Under the pieces are notes generated by a model. The model saw only the letters and a program-made list of their open reading frames with translations, ran no database searches and was not told the origin of the DNA. A stretch of DNA of 64,000 nucleotides from Bacteroidota bacterium (GTDB lineage Bacteria > Bacteroidota > Bacteroidia > Chitinophagales > Chitinophagaceae): the NCBI GenBank assembly GCA_947448725.1, contig CANFOM010000010.1:1-64000 (forward strand). The letters are read 5' to 3'. The position numbers and the translations under genes are program-made. Shown here piece by piece: positions 45,059 to 55,306 of the stretch (position 1 is the first letter of the stretch; every line of letters begins with the position of its first letter).

Positions 45059-47671
45059 ATGGAATTGAGTAAAAATTACCTACCGGGTGAAGTAGAATTA
45101 AAGTGGTATAAGCATTGGGTGAACAGTGGCTATTTTCATAGTACACCTAACGACAAGAAGGCTTATACCGTTGTTATTCCTCCTCCCAATGTTACCGGCG
45201 TGTTACATATGGGCCATTGTTTGAACAATACCATTCAAGATATATTGGTGCGTCGAGCACGTATGCAAGGGTTTAACCCATGTTGGGTTCCAGGAACCGA
45301 CCATGCTTCTATTGCTACCGAAGCCAAAGTGGTTGCCATGTTAAGAGAAAGGGGCATTACAAAATCTTCTTTAACCAGAGATGAGTTTTTAGGTTATGCT
45401 TGGGAATGGAAAGAAAAGTACGGAGGCATTATTCTGCAACAATTAAGAAAGATGGGTTGCAGTTTAGATTGGGAGCGTACTTCTTTTACCATGGATGCAG
45501 ATTATTACGAATCGGTTATAAAAGTATTTGTTGATTTATACAAGAAGGGAAAAATTTATAGAGGCAAGAGAATGATCAATTGGGATGTGCGTGCTAAAAC
45601 TGCATTGAGTGATGAAGAAGTGATACATAAAGAAGTAGCAGGTAAAATTTATCACTTACGTTATAAGTTAGATTTACCAGGCGAAGAATATATTACTATT
45701 GCCACAGTGCGCCCCGAAACTATTTTAGGAGATTCCGCTATTTGTGTTCATCCTAAAGACGATCGTTATAAAAAGCTAGTGGGCAAATTTGCTTTTGTGC
45801 CATTGATTAATAGACGCATTCCCATTATTGCAGATGATTATGTGGAAATAGAATTTGGAACGGGTGCTTTGAAAGTAACTCCTGCGCATGACATGAATGA
45901 TTTTGTATTAGGACAAAAATATAATTTAGAAATAATTGATACCATGAACGATGATGGTACTTTATCGGAAGCCGCTGGTTTGTATATTGGACAAGATAGA
46001 ATTGAGGTAAGAAAAATAATTACCAAAGATTTAGAAGCTGCAGGAAATTTAGTGAAGATAGAAGACTACACGCATCAAGTAGGTTTTAGCGAAAGAACCG
46101 ATGCCATAGTAGAACCAAGATTAAGTTTGCAATGGTGGGTGGATATGAAAAAGTTGGCAGCCCCTGCTTTAGAAGCGGTGATGTCGGATGAAATTAGTTT
46201 TCATCCTGCTAAATTTAAAAATTTGTATCGCCATTGGATGGAAGGCATTAAGGATTGGTGTATTAGTAGACAATTATGGTGGGGCCACCGCATACCAGCA
46301 TGGTATGACGAAGAAGGAAATTTTTATGTTGCACACAATGAAGCCGAAGTAAACGCCAATCATCCAGAAACCAAAGGAAAAAAATTAATACAGGACGCCG
46401 ATTGTTTAGATACTTGGTTTAGTAGTTGGTTATGGCCTTTTGAAGTGTTTAAAGGTTTATCTAACCCTAATAATGCCGAAGTAAATTATTACTACCCTAC
46501 CAGTACTTTAGTAACTGCGCCTGAAATTATTTTCTTTTGGGTGGCTAGAATGATTATGGCAGGTGAAGAGTACATGGGTAAAATTCCATTTAAAGATGTT
46601 TACTTCACAGGCATCGTTCGTGATAAGCAAGGAAGAAAAATGAGTAAGAGCTTAGGCAATTCTCCCGACTTATTGGGATTGATAGATCAATACGGAGCTG
46701 ACGCGGTTCGTTTTGGTATTATGATTGCCTCTCCTGCTGGAAATGATTTGTTATTTGATGAATCCACTTTAGAGCAAGGAAGAAATTTCAATAATAAATT
46801 ATGGAATGCCACTAAATTATTGAAGATGTGGGAAGCACGTCAAAATAAGGAGGGTGCTATTCCTGAAGATGCACAATTTGCCATGGATTGGTTTGAAGCA
46901 AAATTAACGACCACTCAAAATGAAGTGGATGAAATGCTAAAAACCTTTCGTTTAAGCGAAGCCTTAAAAACTATTTACGGTTTAATATGGGATGATTTTT
47001 GCAGTTGGTATTTAGAATGGATTAAACCAGGCTTTGAGCAACCGATGCATCAGGGCGTGTATGAAAAGACAGTAGAGTTTTATGACGCACTATTGCAATT
47101 GTTACATCCTTTCATGCCATTTATTACCGAAGAAATTCACCATACTTTAAAAACACAGACCGAGGATTTATGTGTTAAACTATATACCCCTACTTCAAAA
47201 GTAAATAGCGAAGTATTAAATGCAGGGGCTTTATTGCAAAATGTGATTTCAACCTTACGTGATGCAAGAAATAAAAATCAGATCAAACCAAAAGATGCTA
47301 TTGAATTGCATATTCAAACATCTAATAATGCACCATATCAAACCATTCAAAATATTTTAGCAAAGCAAATCAATGCAGCTACTATACAATATACTAGTAG
47401 TGCTATCGGGGCATCTATAGTCGTGGCTTTAGAAAAAGATAAATTTTACATTGTCGCCAATCAAGCCATTGATACGGCAAGCTTAAAAGAAAATTTATTA
47501 AAGGACCTAGCGCATCAACAAGGGTTTTTAATTAGTGTGGGCAAGAAACTTGACAATGAAAAATTTGTTCAAAATGCCAAACCAGAAGTATTGGCCATTG
47601 AACAAAAAAAGAAAGCAGACGCATTGGCAAGAATTCAAACCATAGAAGAAAGTTTAGCGCAATTAGGATAG
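45059..47671 (+). CDS. valS: Valyl-tRNA synthetase
   Basis: Charges tRNA-Val. It is a class I enzyme with HMGH at residues 50-53 and KMSKS at residues 527-531. The editing domain lies between them (TVRPETILGD, GTGALKVTPAHD). The anticodon-binding domain follows, with a C-terminal coiled coil typical of ValRS. The length of 870 residues is normal. The acetyltransferase gene begins 1 nt after it. Confidence 0.97.
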   Translation: MELSKNYLPGEVELKWYKHWVNSGYFHSTPNDKKAYTVVIPPPNVTGVLHMGHCLNNTIQDILVRRARMQGFNPCWVPGTDHASIATEAKVVAMLRERGITKSSLTRDEFLGYAWEWKEKYGGIILQQLRKMGCSLDWERTSFTMDADYYESVIKVFVDLYKKGKIYRGKRMINWDVRAKTALSDEEVIHKEVAGKIYHLRYKLDLPGEEYITIATVRPETILGDSAICVHPKDDRYKKLVGKFAFVPLINRRIPIIADDYVEIEFGTGALKVTPAHDMNDFVLGQKYNLEIIDTMNDDGTLSEAAGLYIGQDRIEVRKIITKDLEAAGNLVKIEDYTHQVGFSERTDAIVEPRLSLQWWVDMKKLAAPALEAVMSDEISFHPAKFKNLYRHWMEGIKDWCISRQLWWGHRIPAWYDEEGNFYVAHNEAEVNANHPETKGKKLIQDADCLDTWFSSWLWPFEVFKGLSNPNNAEVNYYYPTSTLVTAPEIIFFWVARMIMAGEEYMGKIPFKDVYFTGIVRDKQGRKMSKSLGNSPDLLGLIDQYGADAVRFGIMIASPAGNDLLFDESTLEQGRNFNNKLWNATKLLKMWEARQNKEGAIPEDAQFAMDWFEAKLTTTQNEVDEMLKTFRLSEALKTIYGLIWDDFCSWYLEWIKPGFEQPMHQGVYEKTVEFYDALLQLLHPFMPFITEEIHHTLKTQTEDLCVKLYTPTSKVNSEVLNAGALLQNVISTLRDARNKNQIKPKDAIELHIQTSNNAPYQTIQNILAKQINAATIQYTSSAIGASIVVALEKDKFYIVANQAIDTASLKENLLKDLAHQQGFLISVGKKLDNEKFVQNAKPEVLAIEQKKKADALARIQTIEESLAQLG

Positions 47672-47672
47672 T

Positions 47673-48179
47673 ATGAGTGAAATAATCATTACACGTGCAG
47701 GATTAGCTGATCGATCTTTTATAAGATCTGTTTCCGAGCGCACTTGGCCTAGCACTTATGGGCATATTATTTCGCAGGAACAAATCGATTTCATGATGGA
47801 CTGGATGTATAGCGATGAATCCTTAGCCACTCAAATGGAAACAGGCTGTGAATTTTATCTTGCAAGCAACAAAAAAGAAAATGGCGAGTTGGATGCTGTA
47901 GGGTTTTGTTCTGTTAGTCCAGAAGAGGGCGCGCACAAACTTAATAAACTATATGTGCTTCCCGCTGCACAAGGCACAGGCGCTGGTAAAGCCTTATTAA
48001 ACAAATCGATTGAAGTAGCCAAAGCTGCAGGATCTACCTCATTATTTTTACAAGTCAACAAGCTAAATACTGCTTACACTTTTTACATAAAAAAAGGCTT
48101 TATCAAAGAGCTCGAATTTAAATTTGATATTGGTAATGGCTTTTATATGGACGACTATGTGATGCGATTACATTTTTAA
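47673..48179 (+). CDS. GNAT-family acetyltransferase (168 aa)
   Basis: Transfers an acetyl group from acetyl-CoA to an amine. The CoA-binding motif LYVLPAAQGTGAGKALL (Q/RxxGxG/A) is clear. ..FLQVNKLNTAYTFYIKKGF, the usual C-terminal half of this fold, follows. The acceptor is unknown. It is translationally tight with valS, which may be coincidental. Confidence 0.9.
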   Translation: MSEIIITRAGLADRSFIRSVSERTWPSTYGHIISQEQIDFMMDWMYSDESLATQMETGCEFYLASNKKENGELDAVGFCSVSPEEGAHKLNKLYVLPAAQGTGAGKALLNKSIEVAKAAGSTSLFLQVNKLNTAYTFYIKKGFIKELEFKFDIGNGFYMDDYVMRLHF

Positions 48180-48192
48180 AATTAAGAACATC

Positions 48193-48717
48193 CTACTCTT
48201 CTTTAAATCCAATTCTATTTCTTTCATTCCATTTTACTCTATTAATAGTAAGATCTAACAAGTTTTCAATGGTATCATAAATCTTGTTAAGTTGAGCATC
48301 ATGTTCTCCAATCCTTTCCCTCAATTCTTGAAGCTGCCCTTTAATAGAAGCATTTTTAAGTAGTACTCTTTTCATTTCAATAAACATTCTAATTATGGAA
48401 ATATTCATCATTAAAGCTTTTTCACTTTTCAAAACTCCAGAAATCATTGCAACACCATGTTCAGTGAACGCAAAAGGTATTAATCTTTTATTTCTTTTAT
48501 AGCCAGATGATATTACAGATTTTGCTATCATGTCATCCCATTCTTTTTCGGTCAATCGAAACATAAAATCAGATTGAAACCTTTGTTCATTTCTTTTGAC
48601 TGCCTGATTTAATGTTTTCGTGTCCACTTCATAAAGAAGTGCCAAATCAAAGTCCAACATAACCATTTCACCCCTGATTTCATGAATTTTTTGTTGTATT
48701 AAATTAATTCCTACCAT
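48193..48717 (-). CDS. ORF6N-domain DNA-binding protein (174 aa)
   Basis: The N-terminal 100 residues form an ORF6N domain, typical of phage antirepressor-like proteins: KIHEIRGEMVMLDFDLALLYEVDTK, then KRNEQRFQSDFMFRLTEKEW and FAFTEHGVAMISGVL. The C-terminus is a helical, probably coiled-coil tail (IKGQLQELRERIGEHDAQLNKIYD). The start is placed at ATG 48717 rather than an in-frame TTG 15 nt upstream. Such genes are often carried on mobile elements. It is preceded by three palindromes at 48782-48897, which may be its own binding sites. Confidence 0.88.
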   Translation of the reverse strand: MVGINLIQQKIHEIRGEMVMLDFDLALLYEVDTKTLNQAVKRNEQRFQSDFMFRLTEKEWDDMIAKSVISSGYKRNKRLIPFAFTEHGVAMISGVLKSEKALMMNISIIRMFIEMKRVLLKNASIKGQLQELRERIGEHDAQLNKIYDTIENLLDLTINRVKWNERNRIGFKEE

Positions 48718-48781
48718 TTTAAAAAATTTCAAGTAAAATAGACTTTAAAACAAATGAAGACTTAAGTATAATTACCTTTTA

Positions 48782-48816
48782 GGGGTATGCGGTCACAAAT
48801 TGTGACCGCATACCCC
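48782..48816. repeat. Perfect 17-bp palindrome (first of three)
   Basis: GGGGTATGCGGTCACAA and its reverse complement are separated by one base. The core GGTCACAA-TTGTGACC also appears in the next palindrome. Confidence 0.9.
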
Positions 48817-48828
48817 CATTTTTGCCTT

Positions 48829-48853
48829 ATGCGGTCACAATTTGTGACCACAT
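48829..48853. repeat. Palindrome sharing the GGTCACAA core (second of three)
   Basis: ATGCGGTCACAA and TTGTGACCACAT are separated by one base, with one mismatch in 12 pairs. Confidence 0.85.
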
Positions 48854-48869
48854 GCCTTAAAAGTGCCCT

Positions 48870-48897
48870 ATTTGGTCCCGAGAACTCGGGACCAAAT
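48870..48897. repeat. Perfect 13-bp palindrome of different sequence (third of three)
   Basis: ATTTGGTCCCGAG and CTCGGGACCAAAT are separated by AA. It lies 27 bp from the stop of the 3D-domain gene and might also act as a terminator, although no T run follows on the minus strand. Confidence 0.85.
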
Positions 48898-48923
48898 TCA
48901 CTTAGAAAATAAACTATGTATTG

Positions 48924-49358
48924 TTAAATTTTAGAAATCACCACACCTTCCAAGCTCATTTGTGGTTCGTCTGGATTGATTAAAATATCAATCTTATTTT
49001 TCCATCTTTTATTCATCAAATCGTGAATAAACCAAATGCCGTTAAATTTACCCGCATTTCTTAAAATGACTCTATCGCCGAATGAAAATAATTTTTGTAA
49101 ATCTCTACTAATTGCAATGATCCTTCCTTTTTTAGGATTAGCACTATCTAAACGAAAACCACTTGCGGTAATTAAAGGAAAACTATCTGTCTCAGAAGTA
49201 TCCGTAGTATAAGTGGTTAAAGAAACTTTGTTCAAAGGTTTTAATTCAAGCGCATAACTTTTTACAACCCCTCTTTTACCTTCGGGCAATAGCACAAAAA
49301 AGCATCCTATAATACATAGAATCACTAAGCCTAATCCAACATACTTATGAAGTTTCAT
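48924..49358 (-). CDS. 3D-domain (double-psi beta-barrel) protein with N-terminal membrane anchor (144 aa)
   Basis: One hydrophobic helix (YVGLGLVILCIIGCFFVLL) is followed by a domain resembling the 3D family: TTYTT...LITASGFRL...GRIIAISRDL...FGDRVIL...GIWFIHDLMN...IDILI. The aspartates of related murein-cleaving barrels are partly recognisable. It may act on the cell wall or be an inactive relative. The start is set at ATG 49358 instead of an in-frame TTG 9 nt upstream. The Lrp gene lies 27 nt upstream on the same strand. Confidence 0.7.
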   Translation of the reverse strand: MKLHKYVGLGLVILCIIGCFFVLLPEGKRGVVKSYALELKPLNKVSLTTYTTDTSETDSFPLITASGFRLDSANPKKGRIIAISRDLQKLFSFGDRVILRNAGKFNGIWFIHDLMNKRWKNKIDILINPDEPQMSLEGVVISKI

Positions 49359-49385
49359 AATTAACAATTGACTGGTTTAGAAATA

Positions 49386-49889
49386 TTATACGATTAAATG
49401 GGTTTGTTTGACTACACCCATGATAAAAACGCTTTGTACCTGACTAATATTGTCGGCCTGGCTTAATTTGTTTACGTGGAAATTGTAATAACTGTTCATA
49501 TCCTCGGTCACAATCTTCAACATAAAGTCAAATTCCCCCGAAATGCTATAACATTCCACTACATCTGGCAAGTCATTGATGAGCTTGATAAACTGCCCTC
49601 CTGACTGCTTACTGTGCTGATTCAGAGATACATAGCAAATAACCATCAAGCCCTTTTTCACCTTAGCCCCGTCAATTAAAGTGGCATATTGCTTAATTAC
49701 CCCATTCGCCTCCAACCTTTTGATACGCTCATGCACAGGGGTGGTACTCAAATGGATTTGGTCGGCAATTTCTTTTACTGTGATCCTGGCATTGTCTTGC
49801 AAAAGGCGCAAAATGGCTAAATCCTTCTCGTCTAAAGAAAGGGATTGTTGCGTGATAGCCGAATCTACTAATGGAGTACTATTTTTCAT
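49386..49889 (-). CDS. Lrp/AsnC-family transcriptional regulator (167 aa)
   Basis: An N-terminal helix-turn-helix (DEKDLAILRLLQDNARITVKEIADQIHLSTTPVHERIKRLE) is followed by an RAM/ACT-like ligand domain (VVECYSISGEFDFMLKI). Relatives respond to amino acids. The gene is divergent from ahcY with a gap of 115 bp, which may hold a binding site for it; nothing definite was seen there. Confidence 0.93.
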   Translation of the reverse strand: MKNSTPLVDSAITQQSLSLDEKDLAILRLLQDNARITVKEIADQIHLSTTPVHERIKRLEANGVIKQYATLIDGAKVKKGLMVICYVSLNQHSKQSGGQFIKLINDLPDVVECYSISGEFDFMLKIVTEDMNSYYNFHVNKLSQADNISQVQSVFIMGVVKQTHLIV

Positions 49890-49978
49890 TGTTTTTTAGC
49901 ATAAATCATCATAAAAATAGTATTATATAGCCGAATATCCTAAAAATATCAAATATTTTATTATTTTATCCTATTTAC

Positions 49979-49986
49979 TACCTTTG
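49979..49986 (+). promoter_or_regulatory. TAnnTTTG promoter box of ahcY
   Basis: TACCTTTG, 18 nt before the ATG at 50005. It overlaps an upstream in-frame TTG at 49984, which makes that earlier start implausible. Confidence 0.6.
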
Positions 49987-50004
49987 ACCCCTAAACAAAA
50001 TAAC

Positions 50005-51327
50005 ATGTCTAACCTACAAAACATCGATTTTAGCCTACCTTATAAAGTAGCCGATATCACATTAGCAGATTGGGGTCGTAAAGAAATTCGTTTGGCCGAA
50101 GCAGAAATGCCAGGTTTAATGAGCATCCGTGCCGAATACGGACCAAGTCAACCATTAAAAGGAGCTCGTATTGCGGGTTGCTTACACATGACCATTCAAA
50201 CGGCTGTATTAATTGAAACATTAACTGCATTAGGAGCCGAAGTTAAATGGAGCTCTTGTAATATATTTTCTACACAAGATCAAGCCGCTGCTGCTATTGC
50301 TGCAACAGGCGTGGGTGTATTTGCTTGGAAAGGTCAATCTATTGAAGAAGGTGATTGGTGTATCGAGCAAACATTATTCTTTGGTGGTGCAGACCGTCCT
50401 TTAAATATGATTTTAGATGATGGTGGTGATTTAACCAATATGGTATTAGATAAATATCCTCAGTTTGTTGCAGGAATCAAAGGATTGAGTGAAGAAACAA
50501 CAACTGGTGTTCACCGTTTATATGAGCGTATGGCGAAAGGTACTTTACCAATGCCAGCAATTAACGTAAACGATTCAGTTACAAAATCTAAGTTTGATAA
50601 TAAATATGGTTGTCAAGAATCATTGGTAGATGCGATTCGTCGTGCTACTGATGTTATGATGGCTGGTAAAGTAGCTGTAGTTGGTTCTTACGGAGATGTA
50701 GGAAAAGGATCTGCCGCATCCCTTCGTGGTGCTGGTTGCCGTGTAATGGTAACTGAGATTGATCCTATCTGTGCTTTGCAAGCTGCTATGGATGGATTTG
50801 AAGTAAGGAAAATGATTGACGCAGTAAAAGAGGCAGACATCATTGTTACTGCATCTGGTTGTCGTGATTTGATTAACGAAAAACATTTCAGATTGATGAA
50901 AGACAAAGCGATTGTTTGTAATATTGGTCACTTTGATATTGAAATTGATATGGCTTGGTTGAATAAAAATTATGGTCATACAAAAGATACTATTAAACCA
51001 CAAGTTGATTTGTACAATATCGAAGGCAAAGATGTTATCATTTTAGCAGAAGGCCGTTTAGTAAACTTAGGTTGTGCTACTGGTCACCCTAGTTTTGTAA
51101 TGAGTAACTCTTTCTCTAACCAAACCTTAGCTCAAATAGAATTATGGACCAACCATAAAAACTACGAAAACAAAGTATACGTTTTACCTAAACATTTAGA
51201 TGAGAAGGTAGCTCGTTTACACTTAGCTAAAGTAGGTGCCGAACTAGACGAATTAACTACTGAGCAAGCAGCTTACTTAGGCATCCCTAAAGCAGGGCCG
51301 TTTAAGTCTGATGCTTATAGATACTAA
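50005..51327 (+). CDS. ahcY: S-adenosylhomocysteinase
   Basis: Hydrolyses S-adenosylhomocysteine to adenosine and homocysteine, removing the product inhibitor of methyltransferases. NAD binding is shown by [51 protein letters not shown] and the C-terminal KSDAYRY are also typical. The length of 440 residues from ATG 50005 is normal. The TTG at 49984 lies inside the promoter box and is rejected. A strong terminator follows. Confidence 0.97.
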   Translation: MSNLQNIDFSLPYKVADITLADWGRKEIRLAEAEMPGLMSIRAEYGPSQPLKGARIAGCLHMTIQTAVLIETLTALGAEVKWSSCNIFSTQDQAAAAIAATGVGVFAWKGQSIEEGDWCIEQTLFFGGADRPLNMILDDGGDLTNMVLDKYPQFVAGIKGLSEETTTGVHRLYERMAKGTLPMPAINVNDSVTKSKFDNKYGCQESLVDAIRRATDVMMAGKVAVVGSYGDVGKGSAASLRGAGCRVMVTEIDPICALQAAMDGFEVRKMIDAVKEADIIVTASGCRDLINEKHFRLMKDKAIVCNIGHFDIEIDMAWLNKNYGHTKDTIKPQVDLYNIEGKDVIILAEGRLVNLGCATGHPSFVMSNSFSNQTLAQIELWTNHKNYENKVYVLPKHLDEKVARLHLAKVGAELDELTTEQAAYLGIPKAGPFKSDAYRY

Positions 51328-51381
51328 GCTAATTTTGCTACTAGCCAAAGCAGGTAGCTAAAATAAGATTAAAATTCCCCT

Positions 51382-51412
51382 AGCCGTTCCGAATCTTCGG
51401 AACGGCTTTTTT
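51382..51412 (+). terminator. Rho-independent terminator of ahcY
   Basis: A 12-bp perfect stem (AGCCGTTCCGAA / TTCGGAACGGCT) with a two-base loop, followed by a T run. Confidence 0.95.
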
Positions 51413-51521
51413 ATGCAGGTATATTTTTAGTATCTTTAAGCTAACTATTTAGGCTAAATTATCTAGCGTAAATAGAAACATCCGAATTCTTCTTGTTTTA
51501 CATTTACTACAAAACGATTTT

Positions 51522-53414
51522 ATGAAACTACCCAAATTATTATTGATCGCATTAGCGGCATTTACTTTTCAATGGACATCGGCACAAAACTTAAATATTA
51601 TTCCAGAGCCTTACCAAATAACTAAAAGCAATGGAAATTATACACTACCAAAATCAATTGCTATCAATGCCCCAAGTATAGCAGATGGTATTGCAAATGA
51701 GATGGCTGCAAGATTAAAAACAGTAACAGGCAAAGTAGTTTATTATACAAAAAACAAACCTGCCATTGACTTACAAATTATCAATGATAATAATTTAGGA
51801 ACAGAAGGTTATTCTTTAGACATCAATGAAAAAGGAATTCAAATTAAAGCCAATGCCAATGCAGGCTTATTTTATGGATGGCAAACTATTTTACAGTTAT
51901 TGCCAGCTGGAATTTATGCAGCTTCCTTGCAAGAAAATGTAAATTGGACTTTACCCTATGTGCATATTATAGATAAACCAAGATTTGGATGGAGAGGCAT
52001 GATGCTAGACGTAAGTAGACATTTTTTTAGCAAAGCAGAAGTGAAAATTTTTATTGACGACATGGCCCGTTATAAATTAAATCGTTTCCATTGGCATTTA
52101 ACAGATGATCAAGGTTGGAGAATAGAAATTAAAGCCTTGCCTAAATTAACGAGCATTGGCGCTTGGAGACCGGAAAGAAAAGGCAAATGGGGAAACATAA
52201 CTACCCCTGCTAAAGACGAAGCAAAAACCTATGGTGGATTTTACACTCAAGAAGACATCAAAGAAGTGGTGGCTTATGCTAAAACAAAATTTATAGAAGT
52301 GGTGCCAGAGATTGATGTGCCTGGTCACAGCTTAGCATTTAATACTGCTTACCCTAATATGAGTACTACCCCCAACTACCCTTTTCAGGTAAATGCAGGG
52401 GATGATTTTATGGATTGGGAAGGATTGAATGGTCATGTTGCCGCTAGAATAGATAATTCATTAGACCCTTCCAATGAAGAAGTTTATACTAATTTAGATA
52501 AAATATTTACCGAAGTAGCAGCCCTTTTCCCTTTTGAATACATCCATACGGGTGGGGATGAAAATGCAAAAAATAATTGGGAGAAGTCGTCCAATGTTCA
52601 AGCGTTGATGAAAAAAGAAGGATTAAAAAATCAAAATGAAGTGCAAAGTTATTTTGTAAAACGTATTCAGCAAATTGTAAATGCTAAAGGCAAAAAGCTA
52701 ATGGGTTGGGATGAAATATTGCAAGGTGGATTATCGGGTGATGCAGCCGTAATGAGCTGGCAGGGAATTAAAGGCGGCATTGAAGCTGCAAAACAAGGAC
52801 ATAAAGTAGTCATGTCGCCTAACGATTATAATTATATCGATTTTTACCAAGGCGAAGCCACTGCAGAGGGAAAAGTATATCGTGGACTAAGAATGAAAAC
52901 CACCTATAGTTACGAACCTATTCCAGAAGGCATTGACCCCAATTTAATTTTAGGCAATCAAGCAAATTTATGGAGTGAGCAATTATTAAATTTTAGAAAT
53001 GTACAATACATGACTTGGCCTAGGGGCATGGCGGTAGCGGAAACCAGTTGGTCGCCAAAAGATAAAAAGGACTGGAATAGTTTTTCAAAAAAAGTAGAAA
53101 ATCATTTTGAAAAATTAGATGCTGCTCATGTTAAATATGCAAAAAGTATTTACGACCCTATTGTCTCCACTAAAATAAACACCAAAGGAGAATTGTTTGT
53201 AGAAATAGCTGGAGAAATAGAAGGCTTAAGTATTTATTATAGTATAGATGAATCCATGCCAGATAATTATAGCGATACCTATAACGCAGCATTTTTACTG
53301 CCTGAAGATGTAACAATTTTAAGAGTTATTAGCTATCGTGATGGAAAACCTATTGGTAAAATGTTGAACATCCCTATGGAATCATTGAAAAAAAGAGCGG
53401 TGAAAGTATTGTAA
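51522..53414 (+). CDS. Beta-N-acetylhexosaminidase, GH20 (630 aa)
   Basis: A secreted or periplasmic enzyme removing terminal GlcNAc/GalNAc. It has a signal peptide (FTFQWTSAQ), an N-terminal GH20b domain (to about 150), then the catalytic barrel with GWRGMMLDVSRHF and RFHWHLTDDQGWRIEIK. The catalytic pair is at about D346-E347 (HTGGDEN). The last 90 residues form a small beta domain of the CHB_HEX-C type. It is followed after 11 nt by the Omp85-like gene. Confidence 0.93.
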   Translation: MKLPKLLLIALAAFTFQWTSAQNLNIIPEPYQITKSNGNYTLPKSIAINAPSIADGIANEMAARLKTVTGKVVYYTKNKPAIDLQIINDNNLGTEGYSLDINEKGIQIKANANAGLFYGWQTILQLLPAGIYAASLQENVNWTLPYVHIIDKPRFGWRGMMLDVSRHFFSKAEVKIFIDDMARYKLNRFHWHLTDDQGWRIEIKALPKLTSIGAWRPERKGKWGNITTPAKDEAKTYGGFYTQEDIKEVVAYAKTKFIEVVPEIDVPGHSLAFNTAYPNMSTTPNYPFQVNAGDDFMDWEGLNGHVAARIDNSLDPSNEEVYTNLDKIFTEVAALFPFEYIHTGGDENAKNNWEKSSNVQALMKKEGLKNQNEVQSYFVKRIQQIVNAKGKKLMGWDEILQGGLSGDAAVMSWQGIKGGIEAAKQGHKVVMSPNDYNYIDFYQGEATAEGKVYRGLRMKTTYSYEPIPEGIDPNLILGNQANLWSEQLLNFRNVQYMTWPRGMAVAETSWSPKDKKDWNSFSKKVENHFEKLDAAHVKYAKSIYDPIVSTKINTKGELFVEIAGEIEGLSIYYSIDESMPDNYSDTYNAAFLLPEDVTILRVISYRDGKPIGKMLNIPMESLKKRAVKVL

Positions 53415-53425
53415 TTAAAACCAGC

Positions 53426-55267
53426 ATGAATCAGTTTTGCAAATGCTTAATTACCCCCTTGTTTTTATGCCTCTCTTTGAACGCAGGGGCTCAATTAAAA
53501 GGTATAGATAAAAATATAGCCTTATCCAAAGACACTGGCACCTTACAAAAAATAGTAAAAATTTTTAAAGGAAAGCCTAACTCTTTAATTGACTCCACCA
53601 ATATTGCCATTAGTAGGTATATGAAGTCGGTAGCTAGTTTTGAAGGAAAAAAAATTAATACTATACAAATTGAACAAAAACATTTTGGATCTAGCATTAA
53701 TAATCCCAATAAACTAAAAAATGATGCTTTAACCAAATTTGCAGATAAGCTACATAATAAAACAAGTGAAAATATTATTAGAAAAAACTTGTTTATTCAC
53801 GAGCATGAACTTTTAGACCCACTGACCATTGCCTACAATGAAAAGTGGTTAAGAGATTTACCCTATATCCAAGATGCTCGAATTCTTGCATCCCCATCTG
53901 TCGAAGACTCTAATCAAGTTGATTTGTATATTATTACCAAAGACATCTTCCCTTTTGGCGGAAGCTTTGAAATAAGAAATGAAGACTCTTATAAAGCCAC
54001 TTTTAGTACCGAAAATGCCAATGATGGTGGCAACGCTTTTAACATCAGTCACAATTTTGACAAATTTAGAGAAGCTAAAACTGGCTGGGGCTTTGATTAC
54101 ATCAATAGAAATATTCAAGGAAGTTTTACAGATATTTCATTGGGCGCCCAATCATTTTCACCCAATGAATCAAATGGAGATTTATCTGCATCTAAAATTT
54201 ATATAAAAGGAAATCGCCCTTTGCTTACACCAAAAAGTAAATGGATTTGGGGATTCGAATGGAACAACGCAAGTAATAAAAATGTATTTCCTAATAAATG
54301 GTCCGATTCTTTATACAACAGCACCTATAATTACAACTTGAAACATTTTGATGCTTGGATTGGCTATCAAATATTTAGCCGGAATCAATCTTTTGAAAGT
54401 AACAACCCGCATTATTTTATTCAATTGCGTTATTTAGAAAATATCTATAAAGAAAGGCCTTTAGATTATTTATCCCAAATTGATAGAAACTTCCAAAACA
54501 TTCAAGCTTACCTAAGTTCTTTTACATTATTCAAACAAAAAATAATTAGAACTCAATACTTATATGGGTTTGGTCGAAATGAAGATTTACCCACAGGAAA
54601 ATCCCTGGTAATTACCGCAGGTGAGTATAAAAGAGAATTAACCCCATTGCCCTATTTAGGTATTCAAATAGAATCATATAAAATGTTCCCTGATGAAAGT
54701 TTTAGACATATTAATATAAGCAGTGGTACCAGTTATGACAATCAACAATTACAAGATGTCAGGTTTTTAGCAAGCCTGGAACAAATTAGCAAACTTCATT
54801 ATTTAGAAAGCGGTTACAAGTATCGGTCTATCTTAAATTTAAGTTTTACAGAAACCCTTAAAAATAAATTTAACGAGGCCTTACTCATTAATAGCAATTA
54901 TGGCATTCCTCAACTCAATAAAGAACGTATTTATGGCGGTACCAGAATTACTGCTAACTGGGAATCGGTTTGGTATAACTCAAGGTCTTTTTTTGGATTT
55001 AGAACTTCCCCATTTGCATTTGGAAATATCACCTATCTGAGGACTGTGGGGAGTCCAATAAGATCTGGCGATATTTACTCTTCTATTGGAACAGGGATAA
55101 GAGTAAGGAATGAATACCTAATTTTTGGCACCATTGAGTTAAAAGGATTTTATTTCCCAAGAAGCAATAAGCTTTTAAGCCCCTGGAATTTAAGCTTACT
55201 CACCAACATTAGATATAAATACAATTCAAGCATTATTAGTAAGCCCGATTTTGTTCAAATAAATTAA
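53426..55267 (+). CDS. Omp85-superfamily-like outer-membrane protein (613 aa)
   Basis: A signal peptide (LCLSLNAGAQ) is followed by an N-terminal soluble part of about 170 residues with one POTRA-like unit (IIRKNLFIHEHELLD, ending WLRDLPYIQDARI). The rest is a large beta-barrel with strand pattern to the end (FVQIN). It resembles surface antigen/Omp85-like proteins of Bacteroidota but lacks the multiple POTRA units of BamA. Coupling with the hexosaminidase gene may be incidental. The function, perhaps secretion or assembly, is unassigned. Confidence 0.75.
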   Translation: MNQFCKCLITPLFLCLSLNAGAQLKGIDKNIALSKDTGTLQKIVKIFKGKPNSLIDSTNIAISRYMKSVASFEGKKINTIQIEQKHFGSSINNPNKLKNDALTKFADKLHNKTSENIIRKNLFIHEHELLDPLTIAYNEKWLRDLPYIQDARILASPSVEDSNQVDLYIITKDIFPFGGSFEIRNEDSYKATFSTENANDGGNAFNISHNFDKFREAKTGWGFDYINRNIQGSFTDISLGAQSFSPNESNGDLSASKIYIKGNRPLLTPKSKWIWGFEWNNASNKNVFPNKWSDSLYNSTYNYNLKHFDAWIGYQIFSRNQSFESNNPHYFIQLRYLENIYKERPLDYLSQIDRNFQNIQAYLSSFTLFKQKIIRTQYLYGFGRNEDLPTGKSLVITAGEYKRELTPLPYLGIQIESYKMFPDESFRHINISSGTSYDNQQLQDVRFLASLEQISKLHYLESGYKYRSILNLSFTETLKNKFNEALLINSNYGIPQLNKERIYGGTRITANWESVWYNSRSFFGFRTSPFAFGNITYLRTVGSPIRSGDIYSSIGTGIRVRNEYLIFGTIELKGFYFPRSNKLLSPWNLSLLTNIRYKYNSSIISKPDFVQIN

Positions 55268-55306
55268 TTTTAGTCAACTTTTCTGACCCCTATTTGTTAT
55301 AGAGAT

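Noticed and set aside
48193..48897. Insertion sequence or REP-transposase at the palindromes
   Set aside because: No transposase motif; the ORF6N protein is DNA-binding but not a recognised transposase.
49984..50004. Upstream TTG start for ahcY
   Set aside because: It overlaps the TACCTTTG promoter box and adds an unconserved tail.
50620..51003. 127-codon minus-strand frame inside ahcY
   Set aside because: Shadow of the well-supported ahcY gene on the plus strand.
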